From positions 3,038,001 to 3,102,000 of the forward strand of contig NZ_CP138214.1 in the NCBI RefSeq assembly GCF_034043515.1: a DNA stretch of 64,000 nucleotides, read 5' to 3'. Made by a program: the position numbers and the translations under genes. Positions 15,825 through 25,245 of this stretch are shown here, piece by piece. This stretch comes from Pseudomonas sp. MUP55. GTDB lineage: Bacteria; Pseudomonadota; Gammaproteobacteria; Pseudomonadales; Pseudomonadaceae. Below the pieces are notes generated by a model. The model ran no database searches. It saw only the letters and a list, made by a program, of their open reading frames with translations, and was not told the origin of the DNA. Position 1 is the first letter of the stretch, and the number at the start of each line of letters is the position of its first letter.

Positions 15825-16000
15825 GGATTAGACTGAGGGTGAGAGCGGTGAGTAGCAAGCTGAATGCCCCGAGTGCTTAAAGCACGTGTGGGAGCCCACG
15901 CTGCTACTCACCTCTCCGCTCTGGACATGAGCCCGAACAGTTGAACGAGCCCACCTCGAACAGTTACAAGCGTGGGCCAAGCCAGAGCGCTCTCACATTA
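15825..16000 (+). ncRNA. IS110 bridge RNA (target/donor guide)
   Basis: The left end folds into two stem-loops. The first has stem GTGAGTAGCA (15848-15857) / TGCTACTCAC (15902-15911). Its loop holds GCCCC (15866-15870), equal to the REP left of the CT core, and TGTGGGAG (15887-15894), complementary to CTCCCACA at the right target half. The second region holds ACAGTTG (15937-15943), identical to the IS right end (17045-17051), and ACAAGC (15966-15971), complementary to the junction G-CT-TGT. All four guides expected of a bridge RNA are thus visible. RNA ends are approximate. Confidence 0.75.
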
Positions 16001-16019
16001 AGTGTAAGAGGATTTGGCT

Positions 16020-16952
16020 ATGTTTTCCTATCCAGCAGGTATTGATGTTTCCAAGGACAGCCTTGAGGCTCGAGTTAATCAGGTTGACGTTGGGGTAAAT
16101 TGCGCTAACGCCGAAGAAGATTTCCCTGGGTTGATTGGGTGGCTATTGCTTCACCAGGTTGGTCGCGTGGTATTGGAGGCTACTGGCGGTTATGAGCGCA
16201 AAGTCATGAAGGCGCTTCAGGCTGCGGGCCTTGATGTCATCTGCATCAATCCGCACCGAGCCAAGAGTTTTTCCAGGGCGATGGGCAAACAAGCCAAAAC
16301 CGACCCGATAGACGCAAAGTCTCTTGCGCACTATGCAGCTGTTCTAGACTCGCCAAGCGCCCGAGTTACAAGCCCGGAGCACGATAAGCTGCGCGCGTTG
16401 GTCCAGCAGCGGGAGCATTTTGTTCAGCAAAGAGATGACGACAGACGACGCCTGAAAACAGCTTCCTGCGATGCGGTAAAGCCTGCATTACAGAACCATA
16501 TCGACTATTTGACCATGGCAGTGGAGGCGATAGATCAACTGATTCGTCAAAGTGCGAACGAGTTAGATAGCGAAAAGGTGGCTCGACTGTGTTCAGTCAA
16601 AGGAATCGGGCTGGTTACTGCCACCAGTCTTATGGCTTACCTGCCTGAGCTGGGAGAGATTGGAGGACGCCCTATCGCGGCACTAGCGGGCCTCGCTCCG
16701 TACAACAACGACAGCGGAAGGCATAAAGGTGCACGCCATATTAGTGGCGGAAGGTTTTCAGCCCGTCGCTCACTTTACATGGCCTGTTGGGTGGTTATCC
16801 GTGACCAGCCAGAATTCGGGACTCGATATAAGGCGCTACGTGATAAAGGGAAATGCGCCAAAGTCGCGTTGATCGCCTGTATGCGCGTTTTGTTGGTACG
16901 TCTGAACGCGATGCTGCGTGACCGCACTGAATGGAAAGAGCGCACCGATTAG
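16020..16952 (+). CDS. IS110-family transposase (RNA-guided recombinase)
   Basis: 310 residues. N-terminal RuvC-like DEDD domain: GIDVSK (Asp near residue 7), Glu in LEATGGYE (about 58), and KTDPIDAK (Asp near 95-99). A coiled-coil middle (about 110-185) is followed by the Transposase_20 domain with VKGIG and the serine region APYNNDSGRHKG (about 225-240). Length and motif order are intact, so it may be active. ATG 16020 follows GAGGA; TTG 16014 is an alternative. It works with the bridge RNA encoded just upstream. Confidence 0.9.
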   Translation: MFSYPAGIDVSKDSLEARVNQVDVGVNCANAEEDFPGLIGWLLLHQVGRVVLEATGGYERKVMKALQAAGLDVICINPHRAKSFSRAMGKQAKTDPIDAKSLAHYAAVLDSPSARVTSPEHDKLRALVQQREHFVQQRDDDRRRLKTASCDAVKPALQNHIDYLTMAVEAIDQLIRQSANELDSEKVARLCSVKGIGLVTATSLMAYLPELGEIGGRPIAALAGLAPYNNDSGRHKGARHISGGRFSARRSLYMACWVVIRDQPEFGTRYKALRDKGKCAKVALIACMRVLLVRLNAMLRDRTEWKERTD

Positions 16953-17074
16953 CTCGGTAGCAGCAATTTCCTTCAGCATTGCACGGCCTAAGCTGTGGGA
17001 GCTTTGCTGCCTATGAAAATGACTTCTGAATTGAATCCAATAAGACAGTTGCTCCCACATTGGGTTTTGCGTTG

Positions 17075-18718
17075 TTACTCGGAGATGGAGCGGTCGACCA
17101 GCACCTGGGCTTCTTCTACCAGCTGCTTGAGGTGGTCTTCGCCCACAAAGCTTTCGGCGTAGATCTTGTAGATGTCCTCGGTACCCGATGGGCGCGCGGC
17201 GAACCAGCCGTTTTCGGTCATGACCTTCAAGCCGCCAATGGCCTGGTTGTTGCCTGGCGCATGGCTGAGGATCTGCTGGATGCTTTCCCCGGCCAGCTGC
17301 GTGGACGTGACCTGCTCCGGCGACAGTTTGCCCAGCAGGGCTTTCTGCGCGGGCGTGGCCCTGGCATCAACGCGGGTGGCAAAGGGCTCGCCCAACGCAT
17401 CGGTCAGGCCGCGGTAGATCTGGCTTGGGTCCTGGCCTGTGCGCGAGGTCATCTCGGCGGCGAGCAAGGCCGGGATCAGACCGTCCTTGTCGGTGCTCCA
17501 GACCGTGCCGTCCTTGCGCAGGAACGAGGCACCGGCGCTTTCTTCGCCACCAAAGCCCAGCGAACCTTCGAACAAACCATCAGCAAACCATTTGAAGCCC
17601 ACCGGCACTTCGTACAAACGACGCCCGATGCGCGCGGCAACGCGGTCGATCAAGCCGCTGCTGACCACGGTCTTGCCCACCGCCGCATCGGCGCGCCAGT
17701 CGGGACGGTTCTGGAACAGGTAGTCGATGGACACCGCCAGGTAGTTGTTCGGCGCCAACAGCCCGCCGGACGGCGTCACGATGCCGTGACGGTCGTGGTC
17801 CGGGTCGCAGGCAAACGCCACATCAAAGCGCTCCTTGAGGCCGATCAGGCCTTGCATGGCGTAGCTGGATGACGGGTCCATGCGGATCTGGCCGTCCCAG
17901 TCGACGCTCATGAAGCGGAAGGTTGCGTCGACGTCGGTGTTGACCACGTCCAGGTTCAAGCGGTAGTGCTCGGCAATCGCCGACCAGTAGCGCACCCCTG
18001 CTCCGCCCAGCGGGTCCACGCCCAGGCGCAGGCCGGCGCTGCGGATGGCGTCCATGTCGATCACATTGATCAGGTCGGCCACGTAGCTGTTGAGGTAGTC
18101 ATGGCGATGGGTGGTATCGGCCTTGAGCGCCTGGGCATGCGTGATGCGCTTGACCCCGGCGAGCTTGTTGGCCAGCAGCTCGTTGGCCTTGGCTTCGATC
18201 CACTTGGTGACATGGGTGTCGGCCGGGCCGCCGTTGGGCGGGTTGTACTTGTAGCCGCCACTTTGCGGCGGGTTGTGGGATGGCGTGATGACGATACCGT
18301 CGGCCAGCCCGCTGGTGCGGCCACGGTTGTAGCAGATGATCGCGTGGGAAATCGCCGGCGTCGGGGTGTATTCATCGCCTTCGGCGAGCATCACATGCAC
18401 ACCGTTGGCAGCGAGCACTTCCAACGCACTGGCGCCGGCCGGCGTCGACAGCGCGTGGGTGTCCAGGCCTACGAACAACGGGCCATCGATGCCTTGGGCT
18501 TCGCGGTACAGGCAGATAGCCTGGCTGATTGCGAGCACGTGCCACTCGTTGAAGCTCAGTTCGAACGAGCTGCCACGGTGCCCGGAGGTACCAAACGCCA
18601 CGCGCTGGGTGGAGATCGCTGCATCAGGCTGGCCAGTGTAATAGGCCGTGACCAGTCGCGGGATATCCACCAGCAACTGGGCTGGTGCCGGCTTGCCCGC
18701 AAAAGGACTGATAGTCAT
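17075..18718 (-). CDS. pgm: Phosphoglucomutase (alpha-D-glucose-specific)
   Basis: 547 residues, typical bacterial Pgm length. Interconverts glucose-1-phosphate and glucose-6-phosphate, linking glycolysis with glycogen, trehalose and UDP-glucose supply. Phosphoserine loop TPSHNPP (Ser147), Mg-binding DPDHDRHG, sugar-binding GEESAG and phosphate-binding RPSGTE are all present. GAGG lies upstream of ATG 18718. The IS110 element sits 23 bp after its stop and does not damage it. Close to treS, consistent with storage-sugar metabolism, but the two are separate units. Confidence 0.95.
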   Translation of the reverse strand: MTISPFAGKPAPAQLLVDIPRLVTAYYTGQPDAAISTQRVAFGTSGHRGSSFELSFNEWHVLAISQAICLYREAQGIDGPLFVGLDTHALSTPAGASALEVLAANGVHVMLAEGDEYTPTPAISHAIICYNRGRTSGLADGIVITPSHNPPQSGGYKYNPPNGGPADTHVTKWIEAKANELLANKLAGVKRITHAQALKADTTHRHDYLNSYVADLINVIDMDAIRSAGLRLGVDPLGGAGVRYWSAIAEHYRLNLDVVNTDVDATFRFMSVDWDGQIRMDPSSSYAMQGLIGLKERFDVAFACDPDHDRHGIVTPSGGLLAPNNYLAVSIDYLFQNRPDWRADAAVGKTVVSSGLIDRVAARIGRRLYEVPVGFKWFADGLFEGSLGFGGEESAGASFLRKDGTVWSTDKDGLIPALLAAEMTSRTGQDPSQIYRGLTDALGEPFATRVDARATPAQKALLGKLSPEQVTSTQLAGESIQQILSHAPGNNQAIGGLKVMTENGWFAARPSGTEDIYKIYAESFVGEDHLKQLVEEAQVLVDRSISE

Positions 18719-18824
18719 GCATAAACCTCGAAAAATAAGGATTCGGAAAAATGACAGTTTACGGTGACTTGGACTACCGCGCGACGGTATCGATCCAACA
18801 ACCGATACAGAAATTTCTTACACG

Positions 18825-20228
18825 TCAGATCTGCGACTGCTGCAGCGCCTCGGCCAATGCATCCAGAGCAACGTGCAGGTTCGGATGACCACTGAACGCA
18901 TGACCGAGGCGCATATGCTGGTGATGCAGACCGCTGAGGCTGAACAGCTCACCAGGGGCGATCACCACATGCTGAGTGACCATGCGCTGGAACACGTGGC
19001 GCATATCTACCGCCGCCATCGACTGTAACCAGAAACTGGCGCCGGCGACCGGCATGCGGTAGCTCACCTGCCCCTCCAGGTGGGCGTCCAGGCGCCGGCT
19101 CATGGCCTGCGCTTGTTCGCGCAGCCGTTGCTGGAGTGTCTGCACGTGCTGGTCAATCCGCCCGTTTTCGTACAAGCGAGCAATGGCGCGCTGACGAATC
19201 GACGATAACCGGAATGCGCGCAGCGCAAACTGGCGTTGCAACTCAAGGCTCAGTTGGCGCGACAGTACAAAGCCAAAGGGCGCTTCCGGGCCCAGAGTCT
19301 TCTCGAACGAGGAAAACACGATCAGGCGCTCAGGGTTGACCAGGTGTCGCAGCGCCGCAGGGGATGGGACGAAGCTCAGTTCGCCATAGGTGTCGTTCTC
19401 CAGCAGCCAGCAGCCGAATCGGTCCAGCAGATGCGCCACCTGCAGTCGCTCCTGAACCGACAATACGTTGCCCGATGGCATGCTCGCCACCGATGACAGC
19501 AGCACCAGATGCACCGGCTCATGGCTGAGCAGGTGTTCAAAGGTGGCCAGGTCGAATCGGCCATCGGTGTCCCAGGGCAACTCGATAACCCGCACGCCGG
19601 CGCTCTGCAACAGGCGCAGGACCAGATAATCGCAGGGTGATTCAGCCACCACCACGCTGTCCTTGAGGCCCAGAACGTCAATCAGGATCTCAAGGACGCC
19701 GCGCACGTCGGCGCCGATATACACCTCATCCGCCTGCCAGCAGCGCGTGGGTGACGAGGTGTAGCGTGCCGCCAACGCCGCGCGCAGCTCCCACACGCCG
19801 GCAGGCTGGGAGTGAGTTTGCAAGTGATGGGGGTGCCGGCGGATCAGTTGGCGCTCCAGCGTAAGCAATGCGCCATCCAGGGAGCCGAGCAGTGCCGGTT
19901 CATCGCCACTGAGCACCACCATGGCCGGCCGCCGCGCCGCCGCGTAAAGGCGCTCAAGCAAGTCCCCGCTCGCTGTCACTTGCGCGTTGGCAGCCACCGG
20001 CCAGGCAAAGTAGCCAGACTTGGCCACCGAGTAGATCCGCCCTTCCTTTTCCAATATCGAGTAAGCGTATTGAATCGTCGAGATCGACACCTTCAAGCGA
20101 GTCGACAGCTGTCGCAGGGAAGGCAGCTTTACCGGCTTTTCAAGGCTGACTTCGTTGATCAGGTTGATCATGTAGCGGTACACCGCCTGATAGGCAAAAT
20201 CCGCTTGCCGCTCCCCTCGCAGTTTCAT
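18825..20228 (-). CDS. MocR-type GntR regulator with aminotransferase domain
   Basis: 467 residues. N-terminal winged helix of the GntR type (about 1-75; PSLRQLSTRLKVSISTIQYAY), linker, then a fold-type I aminotransferase-like domain (about 100-460). The PLP Lys is present in FSSFEKTLG. Such proteins sense PLP, amino acids or PLP adducts and regulate nearby genes. It lies 36 bp after the 20265-21689 gene on the same strand, so the two are probably co-transcribed and the unknown gene may be its target. The inducer is unknown. Confidence 0.85.
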   Translation of the reverse strand: MKLRGERQADFAYQAVYRYMINLINEVSLEKPVKLPSLRQLSTRLKVSISTIQYAYSILEKEGRIYSVAKSGYFAWPVAANAQVTASGDLLERLYAAARRPAMVVLSGDEPALLGSLDGALLTLERQLIRRHPHHLQTHSQPAGVWELRAALAARYTSSPTRCWQADEVYIGADVRGVLEILIDVLGLKDSVVVAESPCDYLVLRLLQSAGVRVIELPWDTDGRFDLATFEHLLSHEPVHLVLLSSVASMPSGNVLSVQERLQVAHLLDRFGCWLLENDTYGELSFVPSPAALRHLVNPERLIVFSSFEKTLGPEAPFGFVLSRQLSLELQRQFALRAFRLSSIRQRAIARLYENGRIDQHVQTLQQRLREQAQAMSRRLDAHLEGQVSYRMPVAGASFWLQSMAAVDMRHVFQRMVTQHVVIAPGELFSLSGLHHQHMRLGHAFSGHPNLHVALDALAEALQQSQI

Positions 20229-20264
20229 CAGCGGCCACCCGGGTTTGCACGCACAGGCACGCTG

Positions 20265-21689
20265 CTAACGCCCCGACAATTGCGCAGTCTGCGCATGCAC
20301 ATGCACCCCGCGCTGTTTGCGCGGGTCGATGCCCCGGCGCGTCTGCTGAGTGCGCTTGCGGTACAGGTGCTGCAACAGCGGCAAGGGCAAGCCACTGGTG
20401 TCGATCAGCCACTGCTGCAGCATGTCTGCGGCGGGTTTGCCCTGCAGCGCCTTGTGCAATTCGGGAAGGCCCACCAGCATGCCGGGGTGGCACTGACGCA
20501 GATAACCCTCCAGACGCTCGCCATGGTGGATGAAGGGTGAAAACAGCAGGCAAGTCAGTTGGCCTTCGTCCAGGCCGAAGAACTCCTGGGCGTATGACGT
20601 GGACAATACGCGCCCGTCGTCACTGCCCAGCTCATCGATCAACGTGCCGGGGATGTGTCGGCGCAGCATCGCATCCCGCGCTTGGCGCACGAACGCCTGG
20701 ACGCCCTCCTCGTAAGACAATTCACGCAGGCATTGGGCTTGCAACCCGTGCAAGTGCGCCATGAGCAACGGGTTGGGGTAGTCCGGGTGACTGAAGTGGA
20801 AGTCAAACGGGTCCGGCTTGTGCGCTAGAAACTCGGTAAGCAGCGGTGCCGAGGCGACGTCGACCTCGTCGAGCAAGTCGGCAACCCCGATGTAAGCCAG
20901 ATGGCGATGCCCGCCACGGCTGGGACGCTCGGCCTCCACGTACTGCTCACCATAAAGGTCGCGGTAGCAACCGGCGCTCCACTCTTCCAGGCGCGCAAAC
21001 AGGATATTGAGCGAGGCTGGCCGGCGCGGCGGAACAATCACGCCGGCGTCCAGGGCCGAGCGCTTGAGCCAGGCCAGGTACTGGCTTTGCTTGCGCGCGG
21101 AGTCACCGCTGACCACGGCGTGTACGCCGCCGTTCCAGGTGCTCACGCGCTGGTAGAAGTCCCCCAGGGCCAGGTAAGTGTCGCTGCACAGCGTTGCACG
21201 GACATCGCCGGACGTCAGGTGCCCGATCATCAGCATATTGCGCTGGCTCACCTCACGGCCGACGCTGGAGGCAGGCCGCTGATGGTTGAAAGGCTGCACC
21301 TCCTGGTTTTCCACCATCAGCAGTTCCACGCGGGGGTCATCGTGAAAAAACAGCGCGTTGTAGCCCTCGTTCAGGCTGGTGAGTGTCGCCTGGGTCATCC
21401 CGGCATGCCGCAGAGTCGCTACCCTCAGGTGAAAGGTCTTGGGCGCACGGCCTGCGATGCTCAGTTGCGCCGCCCGCAGCAGCGCCAGGGTATAACTGCT
21501 GACCTCGCCGCCACCGTGGGCGATCAGCACCTTATAGTTACCCACCTGTTCCATGCCACCTGCGGCCACCACTATTCGCTGGATCAACAATTGAAGTGCA
21601 GTCCGTTCGGCGCGAGTGAAGTGCCCCATCAAACGTTGCAGAACTTGCTGATAAACATAGTTCATGGCTTGTTCGTGAATTGCGCTCAT
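20265..21689 (-). CDS. Hypothetical 474-residue protein upstream of a MocR regulator
   Basis: Not recognised. Soluble, no signal peptide or membrane segment. Mixed alpha/beta; N-terminal third holds a Gly stretch (IAHGGGEVSSY, about residues 58-68), the middle is rich in His and acidic residues, and the C-terminus is basic (TQQTRRGIDPRKQRG). ATG 21689 has an AGG-type site. It shares an operon with the downstream regulator and has 700 bp of non-coding DNA upstream that may hold its control region. Full length and codon use indicate a functional gene. Confidence 0.7.
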   Translation of the reverse strand: MSAIHEQAMNYVYQQVLQRLMGHFTRAERTALQLLIQRIVVAAGGMEQVGNYKVLIAHGGGEVSSYTLALLRAAQLSIAGRAPKTFHLRVATLRHAGMTQATLTSLNEGYNALFFHDDPRVELLMVENQEVQPFNHQRPASSVGREVSQRNMLMIGHLTSGDVRATLCSDTYLALGDFYQRVSTWNGGVHAVVSGDSARKQSQYLAWLKRSALDAGVIVPPRRPASLNILFARLEEWSAGCYRDLYGEQYVEAERPSRGGHRHLAYIGVADLLDEVDVASAPLLTEFLAHKPDPFDFHFSHPDYPNPLLMAHLHGLQAQCLRELSYEEGVQAFVRQARDAMLRRHIPGTLIDELGSDDGRVLSTSYAQEFFGLDEGQLTCLLFSPFIHHGERLEGYLRQCHPGMLVGLPELHKALQGKPAADMLQQWLIDTSGLPLPLLQHLYRKRTQQTRRGIDPRKQRGVHVHAQTAQLSGR

Positions 21690-22392
21690 TGTTCTACTAC
21701 CTGAGTTGAAATATCTGTTTCAAGCAACTCGTTGAGGTCATTGCTTGATCCATTACATTGATGGATTTGTTTTCCGCCGTAGCGCACAAGGATGATTAAA
21801 CATTAGCACCTTGCAATAAAATTACCGGAGCGCAGATCCAGGTGCCTTGCGACCCAGCAGCCGTCCAGACGCGCCAATGCGCGGTCGCCTGTAGCCAGAT
21901 CGCATACCCTAGGAATATTCCGACAACCTCCTACAGCGCATTAATGGATTAATTAGCGAAAATTCCGACAAATATTAAATCGCCCATTTAATCCGGACCT
22001 CCTGCAGAAAGACCCAATATCCTGATTATCTTTTCGACGGCCAGGCGCTCGCCTTGTAAGTTTGCTGATGCGAGACAGTAATGTCGGACGGCTAATCATT
22101 GCTCAATCCCTGAGATGATGGTTAAGCCACAATTATCGGCACTCAAATAATGATTAATAGATACAGAACAGCGCAGGAAAGCAGTTCAGATGATCCCCGG
22201 CGCGAACTTCAGTCGCGCCCACACAACAGCGCCGCACTGGATTTCAGGGCGGCGTAAGGGTCAAAGGTATTGTTTGCGGGGCGCAACGCCCTCGGGGCGG
22301 CTCAACCCTGGCGTGGGTTAAGCCCTTACAAATGGCGCATCTGCTGCATACGTGCAGACGCTGGAGTATTCATTTGCGAATACTCCTACAGC
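21690..22392. other. 703-bp intergenic region without a supported gene
   Basis: No frame here has a plausible start, ribosome binding site and composition. Lower GC around 21930-22160. The part next to 21689 should hold the promoter of the 474-residue gene. A 9-bp hairpin GGAGTATTC / GAATACTCC (22363-22371 / 22378-22386) just beyond the stop of the 22393 gene may terminate it. Confidence 0.5.
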
Positions 22393-23415
22393 TCAAACAG
22401 CCTCAACCTGCAACGCAACTCGTTCGCGGCAAGGGCATTCGTCCATGTAGCGGTGCGCTTCGACGAACTGACTGAATGGAAACACCGTGGTTTTCAGCGG
22501 CACCAGTACCCGGTCGGCAGTCAGTTGGTTGATATCACGCAAGGCGCGCTGCAACGCTACCTGGTCCTGGATGATGCCCAACTCCGGCTTACCGGTGAAG
22601 TTGCCGATGCAATGCACGAAAAACTGAATATTCTTCTGGAACGCAGCACACGCCGGGAACGGTGTCTGGTTACCGCCTTGCAGACCGTACAGCACCAGGC
22701 TGCCGCGTGGCGCCAGCACGTCCCCGAGCAATGACATCTGCGGTCCGCCCAGGCCGTCGAACACCACATCGACGCCGCGGTTATCGGTGATTTTGTTGAT
22801 TTGCATGAGCAGGTCCTGCTCTTCGGTGACGATGACTTTTTCCGCCCCGAGGGACAGCAGGTAATCACGCTCCGCACTGTCCTTGGTCGCCGCGATCACC
22901 CGCACACCCAGGGCTTTGCCCAACTGCACGAACGACGGCCCGGCACAGTGGCTGGCATCGGTCACCAGGGCAAACTGCCCAGGTTTGACGCGCGCCAGGT
23001 CCATGTAGGCAAAGTAGGCAATCAACAGCGGCGTGTAATGCACGCTGGCTTCAATCGGGCTCAAGACATCCGGGTAACGGGTCAGGGCCGAACGGGGCAG
23101 GACGATCTGTTCGCCATACACCGGGTAGTCATTGGGGCTTTCGGCGGGAAAACTGGCGACTTTATCGCCCACCGCCAAGTCGTCCACGCCATCGCCCAGG
23201 GCGACCACGACACCGGCCATTTCATGACCAAGGCCCGACGGCAGGCGTGCATGGGAGGACGCCAGGTTCTGGCGCCACAGGATGTCGTACCAGCTGATAC
23301 CAATTGCGTCGACACGCACCTGCACTTCGCCCGGTGCGGGCTGTGCGGCTGCATGCTCTTCGCATTTGAGCACCTCGGCCGGACCAAACTTGTGAAAACG
23401 AATCGTGCGGGACAT
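22393..23415 (-). CDS. Medium-chain oxidoreductase, quinone-reductase-like
   Basis: 340 residues, medium-chain dehydrogenase/reductase superfamily. GroES-like N-terminal domain (1-125) and Rossmann domain (about 130-270; the cofactor loop is followed by VDVVFDGLGGPQMSLLG, typical of quinone oxidoreductases). It begins MSRTIRFHKFGPAEVLK, the zeta-crystallin pattern. The structural zinc Cys cluster of true alcohol dehydrogenases is missing, so NADPH-dependent quinone or enone reduction is more likely. ATG 23415 follows GAGG. Divergent from the LysR gene 270 bp away, which may regulate it. Confidence 0.85.
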   Translation of the reverse strand: MSRTIRFHKFGPAEVLKCEEHAAAQPAPGEVQVRVDAIGISWYDILWRQNLASSHARLPSGLGHEMAGVVVALGDGVDDLAVGDKVASFPAESPNDYPVYGEQIVLPRSALTRYPDVLSPIEASVHYTPLLIAYFAYMDLARVKPGQFALVTDASHCAGPSFVQLGKALGVRVIAATKDSAERDYLLSLGAEKVIVTEEQDLLMQINKITDNRGVDVVFDGLGGPQMSLLGDVLAPRGSLVLYGLQGGNQTPFPACAAFQKNIQFFVHCIGNFTGKPELGIIQDQVALQRALRDINQLTADRVLVPLKTTVFPFSQFVEAHRYMDECPCRERVALQVEAV

Positions 23416-23684
23416 CGCAAACCTCGTCAAAGTAACCTCTAATGCCATGAACTCTATCTGGGCTTTCCCGCCAAGACCACCGGTCGCCATTAATAGTCGA
23501 CATGCCTGTCATTGATTCCGCTTCTGAGGCATAGACCTCAGCTTGCGTAGGAAAACTCAATTATCCGGTGCAGAGTACCAGCCTTTCCCCGTAAGATTCA
23601 TGCCGGTCATGCTTACGAAGGGAGCCTTGGAGGTTCTTGATATGACCGCTTTCGTCAAGTTCGCTGACTCTTCCAGGACACAAG

Positions 23685-24599
23685 ATGAACCGTAACGACC
23701 TGCGTCGTGTCGACCTGAACCTCTTGATCGTATTCGAAACCCTGATGCACGAGCGCAGCGTGACCCGCGCCGCCGAGAAGCTTTTTCTCGGCCAGCCGGC
23801 CATCAGCGCCGCCTTGTCACGCCTGCGGGGGCTGTTCGACGACCCCCTGTTCGTACGCACCGGACGCAGCATGGAACCGTCGGCCCGCGCCGTCGAAATC
23901 TTCGCCCTGCTCTCCCCGGCCCTGGACTCGATCTCCACCGCCGTCAGCCGCGCCGCCGAGTTCGATCCCGCCACCAGCACCGCAGTGTTCCGCATCGGCC
24001 TGTCCGATGACGTGGAATTCGCCCTGCTGCCGCAATTGCTCAAACGCCTGCGCGCCGAAGCCCCCGGCATCGTGCTGGTGGTGCGTCGCGTCAACTACAT
24101 CCTGATGCCCGGCTTGCTCGCCTCAGGCGAAATCTCCATCGGCGTCAGCTACACCGCCGATCTGCCGGCCAACGCCAAGCGCAAGGTACTGCGCCGCAGC
24201 CTGCCGAAACTGCTGCGCGCCGACAGCGTGCCGGGCTCATTGAGCCTGGACGACTTCTGCGCCCGACCGCACGCCCTGGTGTCCTTTGCCGGTGACCTGA
24301 GCGGGTTTATCGATGAAGAGCTGGAAAAACTCGACCGCAAACGCCACGTGGTGCTGGCCGTGCCGCAGTTCAATGGGCTGGGGACGCTGCTGGCCGGCAC
24401 CGACATCCTCGCCACCGTGCCGGACTACGCGGCTGAGGCGCTGACATCAGCGGGTGGCTTGCGAGCGGAAGACCCACCGCTGCCGGTGCGTTCGTTTGAA
24501 TTGCATATGGCGTGGCGTGGGTCGCAGGACAATGACCCGGGGGAGCGGTGGTTGAGGTCGCGGATTCAGATGTTTTTTGGCGACCCTGAGAGTCTTTAG
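23685..24599 (+). CDS. LysR-family transcriptional regulator
   Basis: 304 residues. N-terminal HTH (about 8-65; LNLLIVFETLMHERSVTRAAEKL) and LysR substrate-binding domain (about 90-295), with the opening pattern of the NodD/SyrM-like branch (RRVDLNLL). AGGA precedes ATG 23685. Divergent to the quinone-oxidoreductase gene, its probable target. Its last nine codons (MFFGDPESL, stop TAG) are duplicated as MFFGDPDSL, stop TAA, at 31624-31653: the 3' end appears to be the integration site of the following 7-kb island. Confidence 0.9.
   Translation: MNRNDLRRVDLNLLIVFETLMHERSVTRAAEKLFLGQPAISAALSRLRGLFDDPLFVRTGRSMEPSARAVEIFALLSPALDSISTAVSRAAEFDPATSTAVFRIGLSDDVEFALLPQLLKRLRAEAPGIVLVVRRVNYILMPGLLASGEISIGVSYTADLPANAKRKVLRRSLPKLLRADSVPGSLSLDDFCARPHALVSFAGDLSGFIDEELEKLDRKRHVVLAVPQFNGLGTLLAGTDILATVPDYAAEALTSAGGLRAEDPPLPVRSFELHMAWRGSQDNDPGERWLRSRIQMFFGDPESL
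24570..24596 (+). repeat. Left direct repeat (LysR 3' end)
   Basis: ATGTTTTTTGGCGACCC (17 bases) is identical to 31624-31640; the following 10 bases differ only at four positions, mostly third codon positions. It encodes the end of the intact LysR gene, so this copy restored the reading frame when the island entered. Confidence 0.75.
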
Positions 24600-24945
24600 G
24601 CGTCGTCGGGCAGGCTGTTTAGCTGATCATTTCTGCCTTTCCACAAACCATGGAGATCTATTCACTTCCAGTGGATTGCTACATTGGGGGCATATCTGAG
24701 GGCATGCTTTGGATGGTTTGAAAAGGATGCCCCCAGCCTGAGGCCAAGCAGGCTATTGATGAGGATGGGTGGACTGAGGGAGATATGAACCCTCGGCCCT
24801 ACCTCGTATCAATGGCCGAGCCGTAGTGAGCGCACCACCAACCACGCTGGACAAATGCGTGCAAATGTAAAAAATTATGATGGCATAATGCCTCGGCAAC
24901 CTGCAAAATCCACACGTTTCCAACGGATTTTAAGGAGCGGTTCCG
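24600..24945. other. Left end of island, non-coding
   Basis: No supported gene. Contains one copy of TGGGGGCATA (24685-24694) and an inverted GATGCCCCC (about 24728), and TTCCAGTGGATT (from 24666), which resembles a string right of the other att copy at 31731. The last 90 bases are AT-rich and should hold the hxs promoter. Confidence 0.5.
24882..24892 (+). promoter_or_regulatory. Palindrome over a likely -10 upstream of hxsD
   Basis: GGCATAATGCC is a perfect palindrome around a CATAAT -10-like box, 54 bases before the hxsD start. It shares TGGCATAAT with the parDE palindrome (30583-30597). A repressor overlapping the -10 is a plausible reading. No clear -35 was found. Confidence 0.45.
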
Positions 24946-25245
24946 ATGACATGGCCAGTCACGCTGAAACTCGACAGCGCAGCCTACCCGCTCAGCGTGG
25001 TGCAACGCGCCGCTTATTCCCTGGCCGACACTGTCGCGATCCAGGTCGGTATTGAAACCAATCAGATAAGCCTCACGGCCCACCCCGCTGAAGCAAGGCT
25101 AACGCTTTCCCCGGAGCAGGCTCACTCGCTGATCCTCCAGCATCTGAACGACTTTGCCCTACGCGACCATATCAACCGCGAAACAGCAGGGTTGCGCGAA
25201 GTCCTGGCCCGAGCCGCGCTCGCTGGATGTGGGGTTTCGCAGTGA
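24946..25245 (+). CDS. hxsD: His-Xaa-Ser system protein HxsD
   Basis: 99 residues, small accessory protein of the His-Xaa-Ser system. The C-terminal half has HLNDFALRD (about residues 64-72), matching the conserved LNDYxLRE-type motif of this family as I recall it. No catalytic residues are evident; by analogy with other radical-SAM peptide systems it may present the precursor to the maturases, but this is inference. AAGGAG lies 9 bases before ATG 24946. Its stop overlaps the GTG start of hxsB, so the genes are coupled. Confidence 0.85.
   Translation: MTWPVTLKLDSAAYPLSVVQRAAYSLADTVAIQVGIETNQISLTAHPAEARLTLSPEQAHSLILQHLNDFALRDHINRETAGLREVLARAALAGCGVSQ

Larger units (their letters stand above)
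15811..17051 (+). mobile_element. IS110-family insertion sequence in a REP
   Basis: About 1.24 kb, one transposase gene (16020-16952), 209 bp of non-coding left end and about 100 bp right end. Both junctions carry the dinucleotide CT (15809-15810 and 17052-17053); removing one CT and the element restores a continuous REP. No terminal inverted repeats are obvious, as usual for the family. The long left end is typical of the IS110 subgroup, where the guide RNA is encoded before the transposase. Confidence 0.85.

Noticed and set aside
15420..15858. Small genes between treS and the IS110 element
   Set aside because: The frames run through extragenic palindromes and lack ribosome binding sites.
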